From positions 124,001 through 188,000 of the forward strand of contig JAMLGT010000001.1 in assembly GCA_023957755.1 (NCBI GenBank): a stretch of DNA of 64,000 nucleotides, read 5' to 3'. The stretch is from Chitinophagaceae bacterium (GTDB lineage: Bacteria; Bacteroidota; Bacteroidia; Chitinophagales; Chitinophagaceae). Position numbers and translations under genes: made by a program. Positions 45,230 through 52,235 of this stretch are shown here, piece after piece (within the stretch, counting starts at the first letter, position 1; each line of letters begins with the position of its first letter). The notes below the pieces were generated by a model. That model made no database searches, had not been told where the DNA came from, and saw nothing but the letters and a program-made list of their open reading frames with translations.

Positions 45230-46354
45230 TCACTTTTGAAGAGTTGGCAGATCGGTATCATGCGTACTAGTCACTTTTTGGAGTGTCTGTGAAAGGGTTT
45301 CTTTGAACGCTTCAAAGTTCATTTCCGGAAGGCGGTATTGACCGCTCCTGAAAGAGGCAATGGCCTCTGATATGGAGAAGTTACTTTGGTTTCTGATAAG
45401 GAAATACTTCTTATCAGTGAGGTATGATCCCAGATATTCCTGCTCTGCCTGTCCGGGAGTGGGTATAAGAATACCCGGCACTCTGAGTTTTGCGAGATCC
45501 ATTATGGTAGAGTATCCGCATCTGCTTATTACTATATCTGAAGCACAGAGCGCTTCATTAAGTTTAATTGCAGTGAGATGATTTTCTATTATGATGGTTG
45601 AATTGACTTTCAGTGTCTTCGTTTCTCCCGGAAGTCCTCTTACCAATAGAACTTTCTTTTTATTTTTAATGGCATTTAATTGTGAGATTATCTTTTCTTC
45701 AAGAATAGTACGCTGCGGTTCCGGTCCTGAAAGAATTATACAATAGTCGTACATTTTAGGTACCTGAAGAAAGGACATTCTGGATAGTGGCCCTATAAAC
45801 TTTTGGCAGATATTCCTGGCGTAGGTGTGAGACAGGGAGCCGGAGAGTCCGTGTATTTCATCATCCGGCACCCAGCATTCATTAAATTTCTTTATTACAG
45901 TCTGGTGTAATCCGGAGGCCACTCTGTCGAATAGTGTATTACCGGTCTTTACCGTGATTTGATGAGTGATATATACAGCATATATTGATTTATGGAAGAT
46001 TCCGGGTCTATTATCAGAGATTATCAGATCAATTTTTCTTGCTTTTACAAGCTTTCTTATTTGCTTTTGCTCCTGATATTTTCGTATTATTATTTTAGGA
46101 ATCTGTGTGAATATTTTAAAAATAAATAATTTCCCATTTCTCGGATAAGTAAGATTGTAGCCCTTCAGCGAAATAAATTCCGCATTTGGAAATTCCGTTT
46201 GTAATAAATGTTTAGAAAGGCCGGAGGCTGCTATAATTATTTGCGAAGTGTATTTATATAGCTCCTTAATTATTGGAATACAGCGAGTTGCATGCCCCAG
46301 ACCCCAGTCTAAGGGAGCAATTAACACAGTGATATTCCGGCTTTCGGATGGCAT
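45230..46354 (-). CDS. Glycosyltransferase, MurG-like (GT28/GT1 C-terminal fold)
   Basis: About 374 residues beginning MPSESRNITVLIAPLDWGLGHA at the ATG at 46354; a longer frame to 46585 would overlap a plus-strand lipoprotein gene and adds no recognisable sequence. The start GLGHATRCIPI and the later SRCGYSTIMDLAKLRVPGI near residues 300-320 fit a nucleotide-sugar-dependent GT-B enzyme, similar to the archaeal MJ1255 family. The sugar, acceptor and pathway are not evident. It is alone on this strand before the 2-oxoacid oxidoreductase. Confidence 0.75.
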   Translation of the reverse strand: MPSESRNITVLIAPLDWGLGHATRCIPIIKELYKYTSQIIIAASGLSKHLLQTEFPNAEFISLKGYNLTYPRNGKLFIFKIFTQIPKIIIRKYQEQKQIRKLVKARKIDLIISDNRPGIFHKSIYAVYITHQITVKTGNTLFDRVASGLHQTVIKKFNECWVPDDEIHGLSGSLSHTYARNICQKFIGPLSRMSFLQVPKMYDYCIILSGPEPQRTILEEKIISQLNAIKNKKKVLLVRGLPGETKTLKVNSTIIIENHLTAIKLNEALCASDIVISRCGYSTIMDLAKLRVPGILIPTPGQAEQEYLGSYLTDKKYFLIRNQSNFSISEAIASFRSGQYRLPEMNFEAFKETLSQTLQKVTSTHDTDLPTLQK

Positions 46355-46426
46355 GCTTGTGTTTTCTATCAAATTTTGCAATTTTTGTGATATAAATTGT
46401 TTTAATTTGGTATTCACTTTTTTACC

Positions 46427-46434
46427 TACCTTAG
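46427..46434 (+). promoter_or_regulatory. Possible promoter box for the small lipoprotein
   Basis: TACCTTAG differs from TAnnTTTG at one base; TTTG at 46406-46409 lies 17 bases upstream. The transcript would start about 40 bases before the ATG at 46482. Confidence 0.35.
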
Positions 46435-46481
46435 AGCAGGAATGGGAAGGGTGTAAGATAAGAGGTAAAAATCCTTTAAAG

Positions 46482-46607
46482 ATGAAAAACTTTGGAAGAC
46501 TTTTTCTTGTAATGTTGGCTTTAGCGGGTATTTGTATGATGGGGTGCAGTTCATCCAAGAAATCGAACTGTGGTTGTCCAAACACACAAGGGATAATAGG
46601 CTATTAA
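46482..46607 (+). CDS. Small lipoprotein (41 residues)
   Basis: A short but well-formed gene: MKNFGRLFLVMLALAGICMMGC with Cys22 as a lipidation site after a hydrophobic signal, then CSSSKKSNCGCPNTQGIIGY containing two further cysteines. Bacteroidota genomes hold many such tiny lipoproteins whose roles are unknown. It overlaps, on the opposite strand, the extended open frame of the glycosyltransferase, which is one reason to shorten that gene. Function is unknown. Confidence 0.65.
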   Translation: MKNFGRLFLVMLALAGICMMGCSSSKKSNCGCPNTQGIIGY

Positions 46608-46619
46608 AAACCAATATAG

Positions 46620-46865
46620 ATGAAGAAATTTAACAGGGAGTTGCTGGTGTTGTTCCGAACAAAATCCAATTCGAATTTAGTCGAGCGCCAGGTTGAATCA
46701 CTACATGAGTTACTATATCATGTGGAAAAGGTAGAGAACATTGCTATTGCACATGAAGTGGTGCATGTCAAGAGTCGTAAAATCATTAAGCGCCCCAGAC
46801 AGGTATTAGGTATATTGAATGCACCTAAACTAAAGCCTTTTGTTTTTCTGAATAATTTAAACTAA
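46620..46865 (+). CDS. Small protein of unknown function (81 residues)
   Basis: Begins 12 bases after the lipoprotein stop, so probably in the same transcript. The peptide is basic (many Arg, Lys) and partly helical, with the central segment NLVERQVESLHELLYHVEKVENIAIAHE shortened here to its first part. No domain, signal peptide or membrane segment is visible. Its end overlaps by nine bases the end of the convergent 2-oxoacid oxidoreductase gene. I do not know what it does; the open frame could also be incidental, though the spacing argues otherwise. Confidence 0.45.
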   Translation: MKKFNRELLVLFRTKSNSNLVERQVESLHELLYHVEKVENIAIAHEVVHVKSRKIIKRPRQVLGILNAPKLKPFVFLNNLN

Positions 46866-47903
46866 TTCAGTCTCCTCTCTTATTTCCCAGATTTCTTTCC
46901 CCCTTAGTAAATTATCCAGATCAGCATCCTTCGCTTTTTTAGCCGTTTCAATTTGTTCCTCCATCATGTCTTCGTAGCAGGGTTTTTCTATATTATAGAA
47001 TACTCCGAATGGTCTTGGAAAATGGCCTTCCACAGTGGGGTCGTCAAAGAATCCTGCAAGGATTTGGGCTTTAGTCAGGTCTGCTGAGTCATGGATCCAG
47101 AGGTCGTTTACCGAAGTGTGTGTATCTATATCTGTAATCACAGGTTTTAACCCATCGAATCTGATTCCTTTATTTTTTTGTTCACCGAAAACAAGGGGTT
47201 GACCTTCTTCTAGAAAAATAGTGTTATCAGCTTTTGTTTTCTTATCTGTAAATATTTCAAATGCGCCATCATTAAATATGTTACAGTTTTGATAGATTTC
47301 CAGAAAGGAGGCTCCTTTGTGTTGATGGCTGCTTAAAAGAGAGAACTGCAGATGCCTGGGATCCCTGTCCATTGATCGCGCTACAAAAGTAGCTCCGGCT
47401 CCCAGCGCTAGTGATGCAGGATTAAATGGGCGGTCGATGCTGCCGTAAGGTGAACTCTTAGTGATCGACTTTACATGACTTGTAGGTGAATATTGTCCTT
47501 TAGTCAGGCCATATACTTCATTATTAAATAAAAGAATATTGACATCAAAATTGCGGCGAAGCAAATGAATAGTGTGATTACCACCGATACTCAGTGAATC
47601 GCCGTCACCGGTTACAATCCATATACTTAAATCGGGATTTGTGGCCTTAAGCCCACTGGCAATTGCTGTAGCCCTACCGTGAATACTGTGCATACCGTAG
47701 GTGTTCATATAATAAGGAAAACGGCTGCTGCATCCTATACCGGATATAATTACAAAGTTTTCTCTGGGAATCCCCAGCGTGGGAAACACTTTCTGAACCT
47801 GTGCCAGAATGGAATAATCTCCACATCCCGGACACCACCTTACCTCCTGATCTGTAACAAAATCCTTTGAAGTAAGTGCCGGTGCTGTTATTGTCTCACT
47901 CAT
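46857..47903 (-). CDS. korB: 2-oxoacid:ferredoxin oxidoreductase, beta subunit
   Basis: A 348-residue thiamine diphosphate-binding subunit. Visible are the cofactor motif GDGDSLSIGGNHTIH near residues 98-112 with NNEVYGLTKGQ, and the N-terminal WCPGCGDY whose cysteines help hold a [4Fe-4S] cluster. It oxidatively decarboxylates 2-oxoglutarate (or a related 2-oxoacid) with coenzyme A and ferredoxin. The alpha subunit, normally the adjacent upstream gene, is not in this window: the gene upstream is an unrelated cupin isomerase 78 bases away. The alpha must be elsewhere. Confidence 0.88.
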   Translation of the reverse strand: MSETITAPALTSKDFVTDQEVRWCPGCGDYSILAQVQKVFPTLGIPRENFVIISGIGCSSRFPYYMNTYGMHSIHGRATAIASGLKATNPDLSIWIVTGDGDSLSIGGNHTIHLLRRNFDVNILLFNNEVYGLTKGQYSPTSHVKSITKSSPYGSIDRPFNPASLALGAGATFVARSMDRDPRHLQFSLLSSHQHKGASFLEIYQNCNIFNDGAFEIFTDKKTKADNTIFLEEGQPLVFGEQKNKGIRFDGLKPVITDIDTHTSVNDLWIHDSADLTKAQILAGFFDDPTVEGHFPRPFGVFYNIEKPCYEDMMEEQIETAKKAKDADLDNLLRGKEIWEIREETELV

Positions 47904-47981
47904 AATAATGTAAAGTTACTGTTTAGCGATAGAGAAATGTAACAGTGTATTTTATTATTTAGGGAAAAAATATAGTGACAA

Positions 47982-48503
47982 TTATCTTCCAAAATCATCC
48001 TGGACACGGATAATATCGTCTTCATCACTTGGATGGTGTGGATGGGTATGCTGCCATATCTCTGCAATAATTCCCCACCCATCAGATCCTATTAAACGGT
48101 GCCGCTGTTCTTTTCTTAGAATGATGACATCATTAGTTTGTTTTTCTAACATATCCCTTTGTTCATCATCGTCACTTACAACAACATTAACGGTGCCGGC
48201 TATTACTTTCCAAATTTCTGCACGCCGTAGATGGTATTGCCAGCTGAGCCTTTTGTGAGGCTCTACGATAAGAATTTTAGGACTAAGTTTTTCTGAGATA
48301 TGGATGTGCGCTATATCTACATCCGGAAAGAATAAGTCAATAAACCGGTCTGTCTGTGCTTCTGAAATATAATAGAAGCCGCCCCATGGACGGTTGTCAT
48401 CCATGTGGGTTGTTTCCAATCCACAGTGAGTGATGTAGTCTTTAACCTTTTCAAACACATCTTTTTTTGAAAGATTATCCTGCAGTTGTAATTGGTCTTG
48501 CAT
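47982..48503 (-). CDS. Mannose-6-phosphate isomerase type II-like cupin
   Basis: A 173-residue cupin like the C-terminal isomerase domain of ManC/AlgA proteins. The RPWGGFYYI motif at residues 38-46, the metal-binding WQYHLRRAEIWKVIAG near 88-103 and the later HRLIG strand are diagnostic. It interconverts sugar phosphates such as mannose-6-phosphate and fructose-6-phosphate; no separate nucleotidyltransferase domain is present. It lies between korB and mnmG on the minus strand. Confidence 0.8.
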   Translation of the reverse strand: MQDQLQLQDNLSKKDVFEKVKDYITHCGLETTHMDDNRPWGGFYYISEAQTDRFIDLFFPDVDIAHIHISEKLSPKILIVEPHKRLSWQYHLRRAEIWKVIAGTVNVVVSDDDEQRDMLEKQTNDVIILRKEQRHRLIGSDGWGIIAEIWQHTHPHHPSDEDDIIRVQDDFGR

Positions 48504-48538
48504 TTTAATTATAACTATTATGATTATACGTAATTATT

Positions 48539-50395
48539 TTATCTTCCCATATACACCATCAGTATCTGCACATCACTTGGATTGACTCCACTGATGCGGC
48601 TCGCCTGTCCTAACGTCTGAGGTTTTATTTTATTGAATTTCTGCCGGGCTTCTGTGCTGAGTGAGGTAAGCTTATCATAATTGAATGAAGAAGGGATTAT
48701 GAGATCTTCAAGCGTACTGAGTTTTGCGGCCAGCTCTTCCTCTTTCTTAATATACACTTCGTACTTAATTGCTATTTCCGCTTCTTTAAGGGCTTCATCA
48801 GAAAAGTTATTGAGCATTTTCAGTTCAGGTAAGGCATCTATCATTTGCCTGATTCCCAGGGCGGGACGAAGCAGTATTTGCGCTGCCTTTGTTTTTTGAC
48901 TCAGTGGTGCAGAACCAATCGACTCCAGCAATGAGGTGGCAGACTCAAATATTGAGATTTCCCTGAGTAGCTTTTCAATTTCCCCGATTTCTTCTTTTTT
49001 CTTTCTCACCCTGTTCATTCGCTGTTGGCTAGCCAGCCCCATACGGTAGCTTTTTTCAGTAAGCCTGATATCTGCATTGTCCTGCCGAAGGAGGGTTCGA
49101 TATTCCGCTCTGCTGGTAAACATTCTGTATGGTTCATCGGTTCCTTTATTGATAAGGTCGTCTATCAGTACGCCAATGTATGCTTCATTCCGCTTCAGTG
49201 TAAATGGATCCTGTTCGTTGACAGACAGGTGAGCGTTCATCCCTGCAATGATCCCCTGGCAGGCGGCCTCTTCGTAGCCGGTAGTTCCATTGATTTGACC
49301 AGCAAAAAACAGATTTTTTACGAGTTTGGTTTCAAGGCTGAACTTAAGTTGTGTAGGAGGAAAGTAATCATATTCTATAGCATAACCAGGGCGAAACATT
49401 TTACAGTTTTCAAACCCGGGAATCTGACTAAGAGCCTGATACTGAACTTTTTCTGGTAGTGATGAGGAAAAGCCATTTACATATACTTCATAGGTATTCC
49501 AACCTTCGGGCTCCACGAATATCTGGTGACGTTCTCTCTCGGCAAACCGATTGATTTTATCTTCAATACTGGGGCAGTATCTTGGCCCGGTACCTTTGAT
49601 TCTCCCCTGAAACATGGGGCTTTCATCGAATCCGGTTTTAAGAGTTTCGTGTACTTGTTTGTTAGTATAAGTAATCCAGCAGCTTCTTTGCTTTTTGGGT
49701 AATTGGGTATCCAGATATGAGAAGCCTGTAATTTCTTCATCACCTCGCTGTTCCTCCATCTTGGAATAGTCAAGGGAACGGCCATCCACCCGGGGTGGTG
49801 TTCCTGTTTTGAGCCGGTCGCTCTCGAACCCCCATGCTACCAGGTTTTCGGTAATACCGGATACTGACTTTTCGGCTACTCTGCCCCCTTTGCTTTGCTT
49901 TGTACCTATATGTATGACCCCGTTGAGGAAGGTTCCATTGGTTAATACTACTGCTTTGGCTTCAATGTGATGGCCGAGCCCTGTCCTAACGCCAGTAACT
50001 GCATCATCCTTTCTGGTGAGACCCACTACGGTATCCTGGTAAAAGTCTAGATTTTCTATATTTTCCAAAGCTTGTCTCCATCGCATAGAGAATAACATCC
50101 GATCGTTTTGTGCGCGTGGGCTCCACATGGCCGGCCCTTTGCTTTTGTTAAGCATTCTGAACTGAATGGTGGTTTCGTCCGTAACGATTCCGGAATAACC
50201 ACCCAGCGCATCTATTTCACGGATAATTTGCCCCTTTCCAATACCTCCCATGGCGGGGTTACAGCTCATTTGGGCCATGTTCTGCATATTCATGGTAATA
50301 AGCAGCGTTTTACTACCCATGTTTGCAGCTGCCGCGGCGGCCTCACAACCGGCATGCCCTGCACCTACAACGATTACATCATATTTTGGAAACAT
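48539..50395 (-). CDS. mnmG: tRNA uridine 5-carboxymethylaminomethyl modification enzyme, FAD subunit
   Basis: About 618 residues, the usual MnmG (GidA) length. The start YDVIVVGAGHAGCEAAAAAANMG is the FAD-binding loop; GGIGKGQIIREIDALGG and SGRVYF-like glycine-rich motifs follow, and the C-terminal helical domain recruits tRNA. With MnmE it modifies wobble uridine 34. I start at the ATG at 50395; an upstream frame to 50437 adds residues unlike the family. A promoter box lies directly before the ATG, and two parS-like sites lie 100-160 bases upstream. Confidence 0.95.
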   Translation of the reverse strand: MFPKYDVIVVGAGHAGCEAAAAAANMGSKTLLITMNMQNMAQMSCNPAMGGIGKGQIIREIDALGGYSGIVTDETTIQFRMLNKSKGPAMWSPRAQNDRMLFSMRWRQALENIENLDFYQDTVVGLTRKDDAVTGVRTGLGHHIEAKAVVLTNGTFLNGVIHIGTKQSKGGRVAEKSVSGITENLVAWGFESDRLKTGTPPRVDGRSLDYSKMEEQRGDEEITGFSYLDTQLPKKQRSCWITYTNKQVHETLKTGFDESPMFQGRIKGTGPRYCPSIEDKINRFAERERHQIFVEPEGWNTYEVYVNGFSSSLPEKVQYQALSQIPGFENCKMFRPGYAIEYDYFPPTQLKFSLETKLVKNLFFAGQINGTTGYEEAACQGIIAGMNAHLSVNEQDPFTLKRNEAYIGVLIDDLINKGTDEPYRMFTSRAEYRTLLRQDNADIRLTEKSYRMGLASQQRMNRVRKKKEEIGEIEKLLREISIFESATSLLESIGSAPLSQKTKAAQILLRPALGIRQMIDALPELKMLNNFSDEALKEAEIAIKYEVYIKKEEELAAKLSTLEDLIIPSSFNYDKLTSLSTEARQKFNKIKPQTLGQASRISGVNPSDVQILMVYMGR

Positions 50396-50399
50396 GCTG

Positions 50400-50407
50400 C
50401 AAAAGTA
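50400..50407 (-). promoter_or_regulatory. Bacteroidota -7 promoter box abutting mnmG
   Basis: On the minus strand TACTTTTG matches TAnnTTTG exactly and ends four bases before the mnmG ATG, implying a leaderless or very short-leader transcript. Confidence 0.45.
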
Positions 50408-50491
50408 CACTAATGCAGAATTTCCGGCAGGTGCCACTGTTTTTTTAGCATTTGTGTAATGTGGCTTGTGTAGGCCCGGGATTGAATGGTT

Positions 50492-50507
50492 TGTTTCACG
50501 TGGAACA
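50492..50507. promoter_or_regulatory. parS site (ParB/Spo0J binding), exact consensus
   Basis: TGTTTCACGTGGAACA; its complement TGTTCCACGTGAAACA is the classical parS sequence of Bacillus subtilis. ParB loads here and organises the origin region for segregation. It lies in the gap upstream of mnmG. Confidence 0.85.
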
Positions 50508-50538
50508 TTGAGGGTTTCAGCAATGACACCGTATGTGA

Positions 50539-50554
50539 AGTTTCACGTGGAACA
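50539..50554. promoter_or_regulatory. parS-like site, 15 of 16 match
   Basis: AGTTTCACGTGGAACA differs from the first site only at its first base and lies 47 bases to its right, directly after the ybeY stop. Paired sites strengthen the parS call. Confidence 0.8.
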
Positions 50555-50555
50555 T

Positions 50556-51029
50556 TTACCTCTTACCAAGGTAATAGTCTTCCTTTGATCGCATGTGCTT
50601 TTTCTGTTTAGGGGTGCCATCTTCATACCCGCAGAGGTGGAGAAGCCCATGAATCATTACCCTGTGCAGTTCTGTTTCAAAAGAAACACCATACTTTCCG
50701 GCATTTTCCCTAACCCTTTCTACACTAATATAGATTTCTGAGGTGATAGCCTCTCCGACCGGGGAAAGGGTGAAGGTGAGGATATCTGTAAAGGTGTTGT
50801 GATTTAGATAGGCTCGGTTTAATTCGATCAGATAAGCGTCCACACAGAATATATAGTCAACCCTTTCCACTTCGGCCCCCTCTTCTATCATTACACTATC
50901 CAGAAGAGACTGAGTGGGTAGCGATTCTTTGGGGATACGCGGCACCTGATGAAAGTTGAAGAAAAAATGCTTTTTGTTACGAGTAGCCAAAATAGATGGT
51001 TTATTAATGTGGAGACTTACCTTTGCCAT
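50556..51029 (-). CDS. ybeY: Endoribonuclease YbeY (rRNA maturation)
   Basis: A 157-residue zinc metalloprotein. The core LNHNTFTDILTFTL and the zinc motif HGLLHLCGYED near residues 126-136 identify it; the third ligand position, His in Escherichia coli, is Asp as commonly seen in this phylum. It processes 16S rRNA ends. The annotated ATG at 51029 gives about 20 residues more than the family usually has at its N-terminus; an in-frame TTG at 50990 is an alternative. Its start lies three bases from the divergent feoA start. Confidence 0.88.
   Translation of the reverse strand: MAKVSLHINKPSILATRNKKHFFFNFHQVPRIPKESLPTQSLLDSVMIEEGAEVERVDYIFCVDAYLIELNRAYLNHNTFTDILTFTLSPVGEAITSEIYISVERVRENAGKYGVSFETELHRVMIHGLLHLCGYEDGTPKQKKHMRSKEDYYLGKR
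51018..51025 (+). promoter_or_regulatory. Bacteroidota -7 promoter box for feoA
   Basis: TACCTTTG matches TAnnTTTG exactly, seven bases before the feoA ATG at 51033. It sits inside the first codons of the divergent ybeY frame. Confidence 0.5.
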
Positions 51030-51032
51030 AAG

Positions 51033-51278
51033 ATGAATCTTTCAGAAGCAAAAGTTGGGTCAAAAGTAAAAATTCTATCCCTTACTAATGGAGACCTCGC
51101 TCTTAAATTAATGGAAATGGGCTGTTTGCCCGGAGAAGAAGTAGTGGTTTGGAAAAAAGCGCCGCTAGGAGATCCTATTTATATCCTGGTTGCAGGATAT
51201 TCCCTGAGCCTGAGACTGAACGAGGCGGCCGCGATCGAGGTGGAAACCCTATTACAGCACAGCCCCATTAATAAATGA
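51033..51278 (+). CDS. feoA: FeoA-like SH3 protein
   Basis: About 81 residues starting MNLSEAKVGSKVKIL at 51033, after trimming a 28-residue extension with no homology. The FeoA SH3-like fold is seen in LKLMEMGCLPGEEVVV and IYILVAGYSLSLRLNEAAAIEV. FeoA helps the FeoB ferrous-iron transporter, but no feoB is near; the gene overlaps nadD by four bases (ATGA). Stand-alone FeoA-like proteins occur; a role other than iron transport is possible. Confidence 0.8.
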   Translation: MNLSEAKVGSKVKILSLTNGDLALKLMEMGCLPGEEVVVWKKAPLGDPIYILVAGYSLSLRLNEAAAIEVETLLQHSPINK

Positions 51279-51847
51279 AAATCGGTCTTTATTTTGGATC
51301 CTTTAACCCCGTCCATCACGGCCATCTGATAATAGCCAGCCACATGGTGAACTTTACCGACCTGCAGCGAGTGTGGTTTGTGGTCTCCCCCCAGAACCCC
51401 TTTAAGCAGTCAGCCTCTCTGTTAAACGAGCGCCACAGAAAACACCTGGTAGATCTGGCAGTTGAGGATGATATAAATCTCAAGACCTGCGACATTGAAT
51501 TTAAACTGCCAAGGCCGTCATATACCATTGATACCCTCATTCACCTAGAAGAGCGGTATCCCCAACATGAGTTTACCGTGATTATGGGAAGTGATAGTTT
51601 TCAGAATATTAAAAAATGGAAAAACGGTGACCTGCTCATTAAGAATTATCCCATAAAAATTTATTTACGCTCTGGTTTTGCGGTTGACCCCGCTATGCTA
51701 AAACACAGAATTGAGGTGGTGGAAGCCCCTATTTTGCAGATATCAGGAACACTAATCAGAAAACTTATCAAAGACCGCAAATCAATTCGCTATCTGGTTC
51801 CTGAGCAAGTACGGGAAGAAATTGAAAACCAGCAATTTTACTTCTGA
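51275..51847 (+). CDS. nadD: Nicotinate-nucleotide adenylyltransferase
   Basis: A 190-residue nucleotidyltransferase that makes deamido-NAD. The (H/T)xGH motif appears in GSFNPVHHGHLIIASH at residues 8-23, with SPQNPFK next and the ISGTLIRKLIKD (ISxxxxR) motif near the C-terminus. Length and order fit the family. Coupled to feoA by a four-base overlap. Confidence 0.94.
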   Translation: MKIGLYFGSFNPVHHGHLIIASHMVNFTDLQRVWFVVSPQNPFKQSASLLNERHRKHLVDLAVEDDINLKTCDIEFKLPRPSYTIDTLIHLEERYPQHEFTVIMGSDSFQNIKKWKNGDLLIKNYPIKIYLRSGFAVDPAMLKHRIEVVEAPILQISGTLIRKLIKDRKSIRYLVPEQVREEIENQQFYF

Positions 51848-51902
51848 TAAAGATGGCCACAAATACAATTATCTGATAATCAGCACATTACAAACAATCT
51901 GC

Positions 51903-52235
51903 TTAATTTAGTTCTTCTTTATTATCGTCCTCTGTGAGTTCGTTCAATCGCTTCTCGTTATGCGTCCAGGTGTAATGTGTGACCAGGAAACCACATACAA
52001 TAGAAAGAGTAATAAAGATGTGAATCAGATATGGGCCTCCGGTTTTCCAGAGATTGGTCAGCAGTTTAGATAAGAAAAATAATATAAAGAAGGTGACAAT
52101 AGCCCAACCAATTATGTAGGTGATATAATATCCTGCCCTGGAACCCTTTCTCTGGTCTTTCCAATACTCAATAAAACGCCTGTCTTCAGCCTTCATTTGT
52201 AAAAAATAGATTCTTTTAAAGAGGTAATAGCTCAT
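51903..52235 (-). CDS. Small membrane protein of unknown function
   Basis: A 110-residue protein with two transmembrane segments (YITYIIGWAIVTFFILFFLS about residues 38-57, and LIHIFITLSIVCGFLVTHYT about 70-89) and charged ends. No family is recognised. The ATG overlaps the stop of the upstream E1 dehydrogenase gene by four bases, so it should be co-translated with it; a second ATG 13 codons in is also possible. Its role is unknown. Confidence 0.65.
   Translation of the reverse strand: MSYYLFKRIYFLQMKAEDRRFIEYWKDQRKGSRAGYYITYIIGWAIVTFFILFFLSKLLTNLWKTGGPYLIHIFITLSIVCGFLVTHYTWTHNEKRLNELTEDDNKEELN

Noticed and set aside
46248-46607. 119-codon plus-strand frame containing the small lipoprotein
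   Set aside because: Only its last 41 codons form a sensible protein; the earlier part is antisense to the glycosyltransferase.
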